Source of the DNA: CAZBBB01 sp964490005
GTDB lineage: Bacteria; Planctomycetota; B15-G4
Length of the DNA stretch: 64,000 bases
Assembly (NCBI GenBank): GCA_964490005.1
Contig: CAZBBB010000006.1
Span: 1 to 64,000, forward strand
Reading direction: 5' to 3'
Shown: positions 25,425 to 34,608 of the stretch, one piece after another
Position numbering within the stretch: the first letter of the stretch is position 1
Layout: each line of letters opens with the position of its first letter
Notes under the pieces: generated by a model
Database searches by the model: none
The model's input: only the letters and a program-made list of their open reading frames with translations
What the model was told of the DNA's origin: nothing
Position numbers and translations under genes: made by a program

Positions 25425-28085
25425 CTAGGGCACTTCGACCTTCAGAGCGTTGCTGAGGGCGAGTCGTTCGATCGCGGCCAGATCATGGATGACGTACTGC
25501 ACATGGAACACCAGCCCCGAGATGGTCGCCGGCCAAGATGTCCATGCCAGCGACACCGAACCTGCCGCATCCGTGACCACCTGCCATCGGACGAGCAGCG
25601 GCCAAGCCACCAAGGTGCCGCCGTGGAACGGAATCGGCGCACTGTTTGTCGAGACGACGAGCATCGCCACCGCTGCAGGTGCCGCCTGTGTCAGGACGAG
25701 CGAGCCTGAACTCCCCGCAACCAGCGTCCCCGCGCCGACCAGCGCCGGATCGCCCGCCACGCCAGGGAGCGCGAAACCCAGGTCCGTCCAGGGGGAAGGC
25801 GACTCGGGACAGGCCCAGCGCGCGAGAAAGCTGTCGGAAGAGTCGAGGGCGCTCGTGAAGGACCCGCCCGCGAACAGTGCCGGGCCGTCCTCCGTCTTCA
25901 GACAGGCGAGCGCGAGTACCGCGTCGCTCATGCCGCCTCCGAGCGGCGACCACGCCGATCCGTCCCACGACGCGATGCGTTGGGCCGCGAAGCGACCCGC
26001 CTCGGAGAACTCGCCGCCAGCGACGAGCCGGCTGCCCCGCCCCGCGGCGAAGACACCGAGAGCGTGGACGGTGTCATTCAATCCATCGCCGAGCGCCGAC
26101 CAGGCATGACCGTTCCATTCCGCGATCCTGCTCGCGGGCATCGCGCTCGCGTGCGAGAACGCACCGCCCGCGATGAGCGCGGAGCCGCCTGCACCGGCGA
26201 AGACCGTCAGCGCATGCACGGTGCCGTCGACACCACCGCCCAACGCCGACCAATTCGTGCCGTCCCACCTCGCGACCCCGTCCGCGGCAACTCCACCGGC
26301 CAAGGAGAAGTCCCCCCCCGCGAAGAGCACCAGGCCTCCTCCGTCATCGAATGCAGTCAGGGCGAGGACATCCCCGTTCATTCCGGTACCGAGAGCCGAC
26401 CAGTGCGAGCCGTTCCACTTGGCGATCCCGTTGACCGTCGTCCCCGTCGCTTTGGTGAAGGTGCCGCCGATGTAGAGCGCCGGTCCGCTGCCGTCGTCGA
26501 ACGAGACGATCGAATGGACGTCACCGTTCGTGCCTCCGCCGAGCGCCTTCCATTTCGTGCCGTTCCAGCGCGCGATGCCCTTCACCGTCGTTCCGCCCGC
26601 GAGAAAGAATTCCCCCCCGGCGTACAACTCGGCGCCGCTGCCGAAGTCGTGCACGACCAACGCGTTCACCGGTGCATTGAATCCGCCGCCGAGTTCAGTC
26701 CAGTCACGACCGTTCCACACGCCCACATGTTTCAGGGAGACCTGGTCCTTGGCCTTGAAACGACCTCCCGCGACGAGAGCGGGACCGGAGGCGTTCGTGA
26801 TCACCGCCAAGGCAAGCACGTCCGCATCGAAGCCGTCGCCGAGCGCGCGCCACGACGAACCGTCCCAGGCTCCGACGCGCAGGAGGGGCTGGGTTCCGCT
26901 GGCGGTGAAGTCTCCGCCCGCGAAGAGTCGCGCCCCGAATCCATCGTCGAATGCCGCCAGCGCATGCACGGAGTCGTTCAGAACGGAAGTCGGCGCGGAC
27001 CACGCCTCACCGTCCCAGCGCGCGACCCCGTTCGCCGACCCGCTCCCCGTCTGCATGAAGTATCCACCCGCGTGCAACCGGGGGCCGGTCCCCGTGTCGA
27101 GCACCTCGAGTGCGTTGACGGTCGAATCCAGCCCGGCACCCAGCGCGGACCATGAACCTCCGTCCCACTTGGCGACGCGCGCCGCGGGGACCGTGCCTGC
27201 CGACGTGAAACTGCCGCCGGCGTAGAGCGCCGCTCCGCCACCGTCATCGAACACGGCGAGTTGGGTGACCGTCGCGTTGACGCCGAGCCCGAGAGACGAC
27301 CACTCGTTTCCATTCCACTTCGCGACGTTGCTCACGGCCTGCCCGCCGACCGACGTCAGGTTGCCGCCGACGTACAGCGCCGGGCCGGATCCGTCGTCGA
27401 AGACGCACATGTCCTCGATGACGCCCGTGACCCCGCCCCCCGGCTCCGACCACGACGTGCCGTCCCACTTGTAGAAGCTGGGAAAGCCGCTCTGCATGCC
27501 CATGCCGCCCACGAACAACGCCATTCCGCTCCCGTCGTCGTAGCCGACAAGAGCGCGCGGCACCGTGTACATTCCCGCCGCCAGCGGCGCCCACTGCCGA
27601 CCGTCCCAGCTCGCGACGCGGCGGGCTTCCACACCGCCCGCCTGCCAGAAGTTTCCTCCTGCATAGAGCTTCTGGCCACCGCCATCGTCGTAGACCGTCA
27701 GGGCCGATGCGTAGGAATTCAGCCCGGTAGCAAGCGCGCTCCAGCGAACGCCGTCCCAGCGCGCGACGCGATTGACGAGGCTGCCTCCGGCCTCGGTGAA
27801 GGATCCGGCGGCATACAGCGATGGGCCCGACCCGTCGTCGTGGACCACGAACTCCGTGATCGTTGAATCGACACCCTGCAGCTGGCCGAAGGTCGCCGTC
27901 CACTCGGGCTCGCAGCTCGGTTGGGTCGGTGGGCCGCGCAAGCGTGCGTCGGCCCATGCGACGCCTTCGCTGTCGTGAAGCACCGAAGACAGGAGTGCGG
28001 TACCTCCCTGCGCGGCGGCCAGACTCGCGCACGCAACCCACGCTGCCACGGCGCATCGCGACCCGACCGCGATCCAATGCCTCAT
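25425..28085 (-). CDS. Secreted 14-repeat beta-propeller protein B
   Basis: The 886-residue paralogue of protein A has a signal peptide (ACASLAAAQ), 14 repeats of about 50 residues with the same A-G-G-x-F / W-D-G / W-x-x-L-G plan, and the shared tail domain ending SNALKVEVP. Repeat 9 carries WNGTKWKALGGGTNG, matching repeat 9 of protein A, so the whole repeat array was duplicated in register. Repeat 3 is shortened. Third codon positions look less uniformly G/C than in the neighbours, by eye. A promoter with TTGCCG and TAGACT, 17 bases apart, lies 40 bases upstream. Function unknown; a surface binding role is plausible. Confidence 0.8.
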   Translation of the reverse strand: MRHWIAVGSRCAVAAWVACASLAAAQGGTALLSSVLHDSEGVAWADARLRGPPTQPSCEPEWTATFGQLQGVDSTITEFVVHDDGSGPSLYAAGSFTEAGGSLVNRVARWDGVRWSALATGLNSYASALTVYDDGGGQKLYAGGNFWQAGGVEARRVASWDGRQWAPLAAGMYTVPRALVGYDDGSGMALFVGGMGMQSGFPSFYKWDGTSWSEPGGGVTGVIEDMCVFDDGSGPALYVGGNLTSVGGQAVSNVAKWNGNEWSSLGLGVNATVTQLAVFDDGGGAALYAGGSFTSAGTVPAARVAKWDGGSWSALGAGLDSTVNALEVLDTGTGPRLHAGGYFMQTGSGSANGVARWDGEAWSAPTSVLNDSVHALAAFDDGFGARLFAGGDFTASGTQPLLRVGAWDGSSWRALGDGFDADVLALAVITNASGPALVAGGRFKAKDQVSLKHVGVWNGRDWTELGGGFNAPVNALVVHDFGSGAELYAGGEFFLAGGTTVKGIARWNGTKWKALGGGTNGDVHSIVSFDDGSGPALYIGGTFTKATGTTVNGIAKWNGSHWSALGTGMNGDVLALTAFDDGGGLVLFAGGDFSLAGGVAADGVARWDGTNWSALGGGVDGTVHALTVFAGAGGSALIAGGAFSHASAMPASRIAEWNGHAWSALGDGLNDTVHALGVFAAGRGSRLVAGGEFSEAGRFAAQRIASWDGSAWSPLGGGMSDAVLALACLKTEDGPALFAGGSFTSALDSSDSFLARWACPESPSPWTDLGFALPGVAGDPALVGAGTLVAGSSGSLVLTQAAPAAVAMLVVSTNSAPIPFHGGTLVAWPLLVRWQVVTDAAGSVSLAWTSWPATISGLVFHVQYVIHDLAAIERLALSNALKVEVP
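25810..27880 (-). repeat. 14 tandem coding repeats of about 150 bases
   Basis: These are the 50-codon units of propeller protein B, in the same register as those of protein A about 4.3 kb away. They may confuse assembly of short reads. Confidence 0.75.
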
Positions 28086-28124
28086 GCTGCCCGCGCTCCC
28101 GACCCGTTGGCGCCCGACGGCCGG

Positions 28125-28153
28125 AGTCTAGGCCCGAGGTCTCCGGGCGGCAA
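28125..28153 (-). promoter_or_regulatory. Sigma-70-like promoter of propeller gene B
   Basis: On the minus strand TTGCCG (28148-28153) and TAGACT (28125-28130) are separated by exactly 17 bases. The -10 ends 39 bases before the ATG of the propeller gene. Both hexamers match four of six consensus positions. Confidence 0.5.
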
Positions 28154-28167
28154 CACGGCGCTTCAGG

Positions 28168-28821
28168 TCAGCGCGTCTTCACGCCGACCCACAGGCCGTC
28201 GCCGATCGGGACGATCACGCTCGCGACGCGCGACTCGCCGGCCATGACGTCGTTGAAGGCGCGCACGGCGCCGACCTCGCGGTCGGTCGGGTGCTCGTCG
28301 AAGAGCTGCCCGAAGGCGAAGGCGTTGTCGCACATGACCAGGCCGCCGACGCGCAGCAGGCGCAGGCCGTGGCGGAGGTAGGTCGGGTAGCCGCCCTTGT
28401 CGGCATCGAGGAAACAGGCGTCGTAGGCGCCGTCCGGCAGCCGCGGCAGGACCTCGGCGCCGGCGCCGCGATGCACCGTGACGCGCCCGGCGACGTCCGA
28501 CTTCGCCGCCTGCGCCTGCGCGAAGTCGGCGTGCCGCGGGTCGAGCTCGATCGTGTCGAGCTGCCCGTCCGCCGGCAGCGCGCGCGCCATCGCGATGGCC
28601 GAGTAGCCCGCGAGCGTGCCGACCTCGACCACGCGCCGCGCGCCGGCCAGCCGCAGCAGGATGGCCATGAGGCTGGCCTGCTCGGGCGAGATCCAGATCG
28701 CGGGGATGCCGGCCGCCGCCGCGTCGCGCTTGAGCGCCGAGAGGAACGCGTCGTCGGGCGCCGTGCGCTCGCGGAGGTACTGGAAGTGGCGGTCGGTGAC
28801 GCGGGTGCTCTCGGCGGACAT
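28168..28821 (-). CDS. SAM-dependent O-methyltransferase, caffeoyl-CoA OMT family
   Basis: The 217-residue enzyme has the class I methyltransferase fold of family 3 O-methyltransferases. It shows the SAM-binding VVEVGTLAGYSAIAMA, an acidic residue at IELDP, FLDADKGGYPTYL with the metal-binding Asp, and VMCDNAFAFG. It transfers a methyl group from SAM to a hydroxyl, usually of a catechol-like compound, with a divalent metal. It stands alone, so its substrate cannot be inferred. Its start faces the M32 peptidase start 75 bases away. Confidence 0.9.
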   Translation of the reverse strand: MSAESTRVTDRHFQYLRERTAPDDAFLSALKRDAAAAGIPAIWISPEQASLMAILLRLAGARRVVEVGTLAGYSAIAMARALPADGQLDTIELDPRHADFAQAQAAKSDVAGRVTVHRGAGAEVLPRLPDGAYDACFLDADKGGYPTYLRHGLRLLRVGGLVMCDNAFAFGQLFDEHPTDREVGAVRAFNDVMAGESRVASVIVPIGDGLWVGVKTR

Positions 28822-28880
28822 GGGCGCACAGGTTAGCGTTTGCCGGGCGCACGCCGCGTGCAGGGGCGCGGCACGGCGCC

Positions 28881-28889
28881 TGCTATCCT
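28881..28889 (+). promoter_or_regulatory. Extended -10 box abutting the M32 peptidase start
   Basis: TG-C-TATCCT ends seven bases before the ATG at 28897, and no Shine-Dalgarno sequence is present. The transcript would start at or next to the start codon. Confidence 0.4.
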
Positions 28890-28896
28890 CGCCCGC

Positions 28897-30396
28897 ATGT
28901 CGAACAAGGACTGGAAGGACCTCGAGCGTCGCTACGCCGAGATCGTCGGACTGGCCGGCGCCGCCTCGCTCGCCGGCTGGGACCAGGAGACGATGATGCC
29001 GCCCGGAGGCGCGCCGATGCGCGCGCAGGTGCTGGCGGCGCTGGCCGGCGTGATCCACGAGAAGAAGACCGACGCGGGCCTCGTCCGGCTCGTCGGCCGC
29101 CTGCACACGGGCCGCGCGCGCCTCTCGCCGCGCGAACGTCGCGCCCTGCAGCTCGTCAAGGACGAGGTCGACAAGGCCCGCCGCATCCCGGGCGAGCTGG
29201 CGCGCGAGCTGGCGCTGGCCGAGAGCGAAGGGCTGGAGGCCTGGCGCGGCGCACGCGCCCGGCGCGACTGGAAGGCCTTCCAGCCGGCGCTCGAGCACAT
29301 GGTGCGCCTCAAGCGCCGCGTCGCGCAGCTCGGCGCCGGCAAGGGCCCCCTCTACGACGCGCTGCTCGACGACTTCGAGCCGGGCGCGACGTCGGCCGCC
29401 ATCGACCCGCTGCTCGACGAACTCGTCGCGTTCAGCGTGCCGCTGCTGAAGAAGGTGCGCCGCTCGGGCCGGACGGTCGACACCCGCGTGCTCACCCGCC
29501 CCTTCCCCGTCGCGGCGCAGCGCGCGTTCTCGGCCGCCGTCGTCGCGGCCATGGGCCTGGACCCCGCGCGCTCGCGCCTCGACCTCTCGACGCATCCCTT
29601 CTGCTCGGGCATGTCGCCGGGCGACGTGCGCATGACCGGACGCTACGACGAGCGGGACCTGCGCGGCGGGCTGTTCGGCGCCGTGCACGAGGCCGGCCAC
29701 GGCCTGTACGAGGCGCAGCTCCCCGAGCGGCGCATGCTGCACCCGCTCGGCGGCGCGGTCTCGATGGCGCTGCACGAGAGCCAGTCGCGGCTGTGGGAGA
29801 ACCTCGTCGCGCGCGGCCGACCCTTCTGGCGGTACTGGTATCCGCGCCTCAGGAAGCTGCACCCGCAGCTCAAGGCCGTGCCGCGCGACGACTTCTGGCG
29901 CGCGATCAACGCCGTGCAGCCCTCGTTCATCCGCGTCGAGGCCGACGAACTCACCTACAACCTGCACATCGCGCTGCGCACCCGGCTCGAGCGCGACCTG
30001 ATCGAGGGGCGCCTCGACGTCGCCGATCTGCCCGCGCGCTGGGACGACGAGTCTCACGCGCTGCTCGGCCTGCGCCCCCGGCACGTCGCGCAGGGCGTGC
30101 TGCAGGACATCCACTGGGCCATGGGCCTGTTCGGCTACTTCCCGACCTACAGCCTCGGCAACCTGTACGCGGCGCAGTTCATGGAGGCCGCGCGCCGGGA
30201 CATCTCCGGCCTCGACGCCCGCATCGCGCGCGGCGATCTGCGCACGCTCGGCGCCTGGCTGGCCGACGCGATCCACGGCCGCGGGCGCACCGAGACGGCC
30301 GAACGCGTCGTGCGGCGCGTCACGGGCGCCCCGCTCGGCGTGGAGGCCTTCCGCCGCCACATCACCCGACGCGTGAAGGACGTCTACGGCGTGTGA
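28897..30396 (+). CDS. Metallocarboxypeptidase, family M32
   Basis: The 499-residue cytosolic enzyme is a carboxypeptidase Taq-type (M32) zinc peptidase, which removes C-terminal amino acids from peptides. The zinc motif HEAGH is at 264-268 (AVHEAGHGLYE). Other family segments are AGWDQETMMPPGG near the N-terminus, STHPFCSG, SMALHESQSRLWEN with the third ligand Glu, and ELTYNLHI. Length is normal for the family. Its stop overlaps the GTG of the next gene as GTGTGA. Confidence 0.93.
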   Translation: MSNKDWKDLERRYAEIVGLAGAASLAGWDQETMMPPGGAPMRAQVLAALAGVIHEKKTDAGLVRLVGRLHTGRARLSPRERRALQLVKDEVDKARRIPGELARELALAESEGLEAWRGARARRDWKAFQPALEHMVRLKRRVAQLGAGKGPLYDALLDDFEPGATSAAIDPLLDELVAFSVPLLKKVRRSGRTVDTRVLTRPFPVAAQRAFSAAVVAAMGLDPARSRLDLSTHPFCSGMSPGDVRMTGRYDERDLRGGLFGAVHEAGHGLYEAQLPERRMLHPLGGAVSMALHESQSRLWENLVARGRPFWRYWYPRLRKLHPQLKAVPRDDFWRAINAVQPSFIRVEADELTYNLHIALRTRLERDLIEGRLDVADLPARWDDESHALLGLRPRHVAQGVLQDIHWAMGLFGYFPTYSLGNLYAAQFMEAARRDISGLDARIARGDLRTLGAWLADAIHGRGRTETAERVVRRVTGAPLGVEAFRRHITRRVKDVYGV

Positions 30397-32162
30397 AGCG
30401 CCTGCGCCTGTTCGCGCTCGTCGCCGCCTACCTGTTCCTGGCCGTCAACGGCTCGGTGCTGACGCCGCTGTGGGAGAGCGGCCGCGAGCTCGAACACGCG
30501 CAGCTCGTCGCGCACTGGGCCGAGCGCTGGCGCCCGCCGCGCTGGACCGAGCAGCCGCCCGGCCGCCTGGAACTCGGCGGCCACCCGCCGCTCGCGGCGC
30601 TCGCGCACGCGGCGGCCGCCGTGGCGCTCGACCTCGACGACGTGGTGTTCGCGCCGCGCGCGCGGCGGGCCGACGCGACCGGCGACCGACCGCTCTACCT
30701 GCACGGACGCGACGAGGTCTTCCCCTTCCGCGGGCCGGCGCGTCGCTGGCATCTGCTGCGGCTGCTCGACGTGGTCTTCGGACTCCTCGCCGTGCTCGGC
30801 GTGCGCGCGCTCGTGGCGCGCCTGCGGCCCGACGCGCCCGGCCTGGCCGACCTCGGCGCGGCGCTGCTCGCCTTGCACCCGGCCTTCCTGGCGGCGGCCG
30901 GGCGCGTGGACAGCACCGCGCTGCTGGCCGCGCTCACGGCCTGGTCGGCCGTCGCGCTCGTCGACCTGCGCCGCGCGGCGCGCCCCACGCGCGGGGCGGG
31001 CGTCCGGGCCGGGTTGCTCGTCGGCGCGGCGCTGCTTTCCGGCCTGCCGGCGCTGGCGCTGCTGCCGGCGGCGGTGCTGGTGGCGCTCGCGCTGCGCCGC
31101 GCGACGCCCACCGGGCGCCTGGCCGCCGACGGCCTGCTGGCCGGCGTGATCGTGCTCGTCGGTCCGTGGTGGGCGCTCAATACCGTGCGGGCCGGCGACC
31201 CGCTCGGCTGGCAGGTCCTCGTCGCGCGGCAGGACGTCCTGACGGCGGCCGGCCGAGGCTCCGAGGCGCCGCGTGCGCCCGCGACCGACGCGCCGGCGCT
31301 CGGCGAGCCGCCGCCCGTCGCCGAGCCCGACTTCCTCGCCGATCTGGGCGTCTCGGCCGGCACGCGCCTGGCGCATTCCGTGCTCGCGAGCGACGTCGTC
31401 GCCGACCTGTGGCTGATCGTCGCGGTGCTGGTGGCGCTCGGCGTGCTGGGCACGCTCCTGCGGCGCGGCGGCGCGGCGGCCGGCGCGACCGGGCGCGGTC
31501 CGCTGCTGGCCGCACTGCTCGCCGCGCTGCTCGGCATCTGGGTCGCGTGGCGGGCCTTCGGTCGCATCGAGAGCGCGACCTGGACGCCGGCGCTCGTGCT
31601 CGGCATCGCGCTCGGCGCCGCGGGTTGGCCGGCGCGCGCGCGGCCGCTCGGCGTGCTCGGCACCGTCGTCATCGCGCTCGTCAGCTTCCGTGCGCAGGCC
31701 GTCGATCTCGGGCCGGCCTTCTGGCCCGTCGAGCGGAGCGCCGACCCGCTGCTGCTCGCGCACGACCCGCTCGCGCCGGTGCCGGCGGTGCGTCGCCTGC
31801 CGACGATCCGCTGGATCGAACCCGCGCCCGACTCGGTGCATCGCGAGCCGCCGCTGCTGCGCTGGAAGCCGCCGGCCGACCCCGTCGCCCGCTTCACGGT
31901 GCTGCTCGACACGCCCGGCAGCCCGCGCCTGCTGGCCTCCTTCGAGCAGACGGGCCACGCGGCGCACGACCGCTTCCTCGTGCCCGCCGAGATCTGGGAG
32001 CAGTTGCCGTCCGGATCGCGATTGCTGGCGCGCGCCGTGCGCCTGCCCGACGCCGAGACCGCCCTCGCGGCTCCGCCCGGCGCGCTCGACGTCGACGAGA
32101 CGCTGCCGCTCAGCCTGTGGAAGGAGCGTCGTCCGCCGGGCGCAGCAGCCGCAGGCCGTTGA
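30393..32162 (+). CDS. Polytopic membrane protein, PMT/DUF2142-like glycosyltransferase
   Basis: The 589-residue product begins at a GTG overlapping the peptidase stop. The first helix is followed by an external loop with a charged E-x-x-H motif (LEHAQLV) and a Pro-rich stretch, as in GT-C glycosyltransferases of the PMT/ArnT/DUF2142 type. About ten more helices follow to residue 430. The last 150 residues form a soluble domain with a FN3/Ig-like start (IRWIEPAPDSVH). Such enzymes take sugars from lipid-linked donors, but the acceptor is unknown. The 3' end overlaps the convergent P-type ATPase gene by 53 bases. Confidence 0.65.
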   Translation: MKRLRLFALVAAYLFLAVNGSVLTPLWESGRELEHAQLVAHWAERWRPPRWTEQPPGRLELGGHPPLAALAHAAAAVALDLDDVVFAPRARRADATGDRPLYLHGRDEVFPFRGPARRWHLLRLLDVVFGLLAVLGVRALVARLRPDAPGLADLGAALLALHPAFLAAAGRVDSTALLAALTAWSAVALVDLRRAARPTRGAGVRAGLLVGAALLSGLPALALLPAAVLVALALRRATPTGRLAADGLLAGVIVLVGPWWALNTVRAGDPLGWQVLVARQDVLTAAGRGSEAPRAPATDAPALGEPPPVAEPDFLADLGVSAGTRLAHSVLASDVVADLWLIVAVLVALGVLGTLLRRGGAAAGATGRGPLLAALLAALLGIWVAWRAFGRIESATWTPALVLGIALGAAGWPARARPLGVLGTVVIALVSFRAQAVDLGPAFWPVERSADPLLLAHDPLAPVPAVRRLPTIRWIEPAPDSVHREPPLLRWKPPADPVARFTVLLDTPGSPRLLASFEQTGHAAHDRFLVPAEIWEQLPSGSRLLARAVRLPDAETALAAPPGALDVDETLPLSLWKERRPPGAAAAGR

Positions 32163-34365
32163 GCACGACGAGCAGCGAGACGCCCATGTCGGCCGCGATC
32201 GCTCCCCACAGGCTGGCCCAGCCGCCGAGCGCCGCGACGATGAAGACCGCCTTGATCCCCACCGCGGCGACGATGTTCTGGCGGATGATCGCCACCGTGC
32301 GCCGGCTGTGACGCACGAGCCAGGGCAGGCGCGAGAGTTCGTCCGACATGATCACGATGTCGGCCGTCTCGATGGCCGCGTCGGCGCCGGCCGCCCCCAT
32401 CGCGATGCCGACCGAGGCGCGCGCCATCGCGGGCGCGTCGTTGACGCCGTCGCCGACCATGCCCATCGCGCCGTGGCGCGCGGTCAGCGCGTCGATGGCG
32501 GCCAGCTTCTCCTCGGGCAGCAGTCCCGCGCGCACCTCGTCGAGCGCCAGCCGCCGGCCGATGGCGGCGGCCGTCGCGGCGTTGTCGCCGGTGAGCAGCA
32601 CGAGCGGCGACAGGCCCAGGCCGCGCAGCTCGGCCACCGTCGCGGCCGCCTCGGGGCGCGGCTCGTCGCCGAGCACGAACACGCCGCAGACGTGGCGCTC
32701 GTTGCCCAGGATCACCGCCGTCTGGCCCTCGGCCTCGAGCGCCAGCAGCATCGCGTGCACTTCCGGCGTCTCCTGCCCGCGCTCTTCGAGCAGCCGGTGG
32801 CTGCCGAGCCAGTAGGAGGTGCCGCCGACCGCACCCGACAGCCCGCGCCCGGGGATCGCGCGCACGTCGACGGCGCCGGCGGGCCGCACGCCGCGCGCGT
32901 CGGCCGCCGCCAGCAGCGCCTCGCCGAGCGGGTGGCGCGCGCGCATCTCGAGCGCGGCCGCGATGCGCAGCAGCCCCGGCTCGTCGTGCCCTTCGAAGGG
33001 CAGCACGCGCCGCAGGCGCGGCCTCCCGGCCGTGAGCGTGCCGGTCTTGTCGAAGGCCAGCGCGGCGAGGCGCGCCGGGCTCTCCATGTGCTGGCCGCCC
33101 TTGACGAGCACGCCGCGCCGGGCCGCCGCGCCGATGGCGCACACGACGCTCACCGGCGTCGAGATCACGAGCGCGCAGGGGCAGGCGATCACGAGCAGCA
33201 CGAGCGCGTGGTAGACGGCCTCGCCGAAGTCCTGCCCGAACAGGGGCGGCGCGAGCGCCGCGACGAGCACGGCCAGCGCCATCACGGCCGGCGTGTAGAT
33301 CCGGGCGAAACGCTCGACGAGGCGCTCGCTGTGCGAGCGCCGCTGCTGCGCCTCGCCCACCAGGCGCACGATGCGCGCCAGCGTCGTGTCCTGCGCGACG
33401 CGCGTCGTGCGGATCTCGAGCGCGCCCGCGCCGTTGATCGCGCCGGCCCAGACCTCCTCGCCCGGCCCGCGCGCGACCGGCACGTGCTCGCCCGTCAGCG
33501 GCGAGAGGTCGACGTCGGAGCTGCCCGAGACGATGCGGCCGTCGAGCGGCACGCGCTCGCCCGGCCGCACGAGCACGATCGAGCCGACGGCCACCGAATC
33601 GGCCGCGACGCGATGGCCGTGCGGCGCGCCGTGACCGCCGCCGTGCCCGCAGGTGCCGTCGGCGTGCATGATCTCGGCCTCGCGCGGCGAGAGCGCCATG
33701 AGCGAGGCCAGCGCGCGACGCGCGCGCCCCACGCTCCAGGCCTCGAGTTCGAGCGAGAGCGCGAACAGGAAGGCCACCGTCCCGGCCTCGAAGAAGTCGC
33801 CCAGCGCGAGCGCGCCGCCGATCGCGACCGTCATGAGCAGGTTCATGTCGGGTCGCAGGGCGCGCAGCGAGGACAGCGCCTTGGGCAGCAGCGGCACGAG
33901 GCCGGCCGCCACGGCGATCAGGTAGGCCAGCTGCGCGGGCAGCGGCGTGTCGTGCCCCGGGCCGGTGTGGTCGTGCCCGGCCAGCGCCTCCTCCAGCGAG
34001 CCGCTCGCCAGCAGGTGCCCGACGAAGCCGGCGAGCAGCGCCGCGCCGGCGACGCTGGTGAGCACGAGGCGCAGCGCCGGGCGCTCGGAGGCCGGCGCCG
34101 GCGCGTCCCAGGCGCTGGCCCGCAGCCCCGTCGCGGCGATCGCGCGTTGCAGGCGGGCCGCGTCGGTGACGCCGGGCTCGACCTCGACCGCCAGGCGCTG
34201 GGCGAAGACGTCGAAGGACAGCCCGTGCACGCCGGGCAGCGGCGCGAGCGCGCGCCGCAGCAGGGCGACCTCCTCGGCGCAGTCGAGGCCGGTGACGCGG
34301 AACTCGAGGCGCTCGGTGAAGAGGTCCGGAGGCGTGGGCGCATTGCCGGAAGAGCCGCTCGTCAC
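32110..34365 (-). CDS. Heavy-metal P-type ATPase (Zn/Cd/Pb, P1B-2 type)
   Basis: The 751-residue pump exports soft divalent metals across the inner membrane using ATP. An N-terminal HMA-like domain (about 15-80) has only one Cys of the usual pair (GLDCAEE). The membrane Cys-Pro-Cys (IACPCALVIS, about residue 394), phosphorylation site DKTGTLT (about 438), SPLTGEHVPV, the HP motif (ARHPLGEAL), TGDN and GDGVNDAPA are all present. A His-rich loop (CGHGGGHGAPHGH, about 240) may bind metal. The CPC sequence and late helices fit Zn/Cd/Pb pumps more than copper pumps. I chose the GTG at 34365. The gene lies just downstream of tRNA-Cys on the same strand. Confidence 0.9.
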   Translation of the reverse strand: MTSGSSGNAPTPPDLFTERLEFRVTGLDCAEEVALLRRALAPLPGVHGLSFDVFAQRLAVEVEPGVTDAARLQRAIAATGLRASAWDAPAPASERPALRLVLTSVAGAALLAGFVGHLLASGSLEEALAGHDHTGPGHDTPLPAQLAYLIAVAAGLVPLLPKALSSLRALRPDMNLLMTVAIGGALALGDFFEAGTVAFLFALSLELEAWSVGRARRALASLMALSPREAEIMHADGTCGHGGGHGAPHGHRVAADSVAVGSIVLVRPGERVPLDGRIVSGSSDVDLSPLTGEHVPVARGPGEEVWAGAINGAGALEIRTTRVAQDTTLARIVRLVGEAQQRRSHSERLVERFARIYTPAVMALAVLVAALAPPLFGQDFGEAVYHALVLLVIACPCALVISTPVSVVCAIGAAARRGVLVKGGQHMESPARLAALAFDKTGTLTAGRPRLRRVLPFEGHDEPGLLRIAAALEMRARHPLGEALLAAADARGVRPAGAVDVRAIPGRGLSGAVGGTSYWLGSHRLLEERGQETPEVHAMLLALEAEGQTAVILGNERHVCGVFVLGDEPRPEAAATVAELRGLGLSPLVLLTGDNAATAAAIGRRLALDEVRAGLLPEEKLAAIDALTARHGAMGMVGDGVNDAPAMARASVGIAMGAAGADAAIETADIVIMSDELSRLPWLVRHSRRTVAIIRQNIVAAVGIKAVFIVAALGGWASLWGAIAADMGVSLLVVLNGLRLLRPADDAPSTG

Positions 34366-34412
34366 GCCTGTGTCCCTCGTGCCCGCGCCGCGCGCGCCGG
34401 CCGCGCGGCGAA

Positions 34413-34486
34413 TGGAGGCGGCACCCGGATTCGAACCGGGGGTGACGGATTTGCAATCCGTTGCCTTACCACTTGGCCATGCCGCC
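34413..34486 (-). tRNA. tRNA-Cys (anticodon GCA)
   Basis: On the minus strand the acceptor arm GGCGGCA pairs with TGCCGCC, followed by discriminator T and an encoded CCA. The anticodon loop TTGCAAA, on the stem CGGA/TCCG, gives GCA. The T arm has CCCGGTTCGAATCCGGG. U at the discriminator position is the expected identity element for tRNA-Cys. Length is 74 with CCA. Confidence 0.97.
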
Positions 34487-34608
34487 CGCCGCCGATCGCC
34501 GCACCGCGCGCCTGCCGCGCGGGCGAGGCGCCGACGATCGGTCCGGGGCGCGGACGATAGCAGTCCCGGCCTGCGGGCGAAAGTGCGCCCGCCGGCGCGC
34601 CGTTCGAT

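Noticed and set aside
21510..27880. CRISPR-like regularly spaced repeats
   Set aside because: The repeats are 150 bases, diverged, and in frame with propeller blades; no identical short repeats with unique spacers were found.
34413..34486. Integration site of a mobile element at tRNA-Cys
   Set aside because: No integrase, no duplicated tRNA 3' end and no change in gene character on either side were seen.
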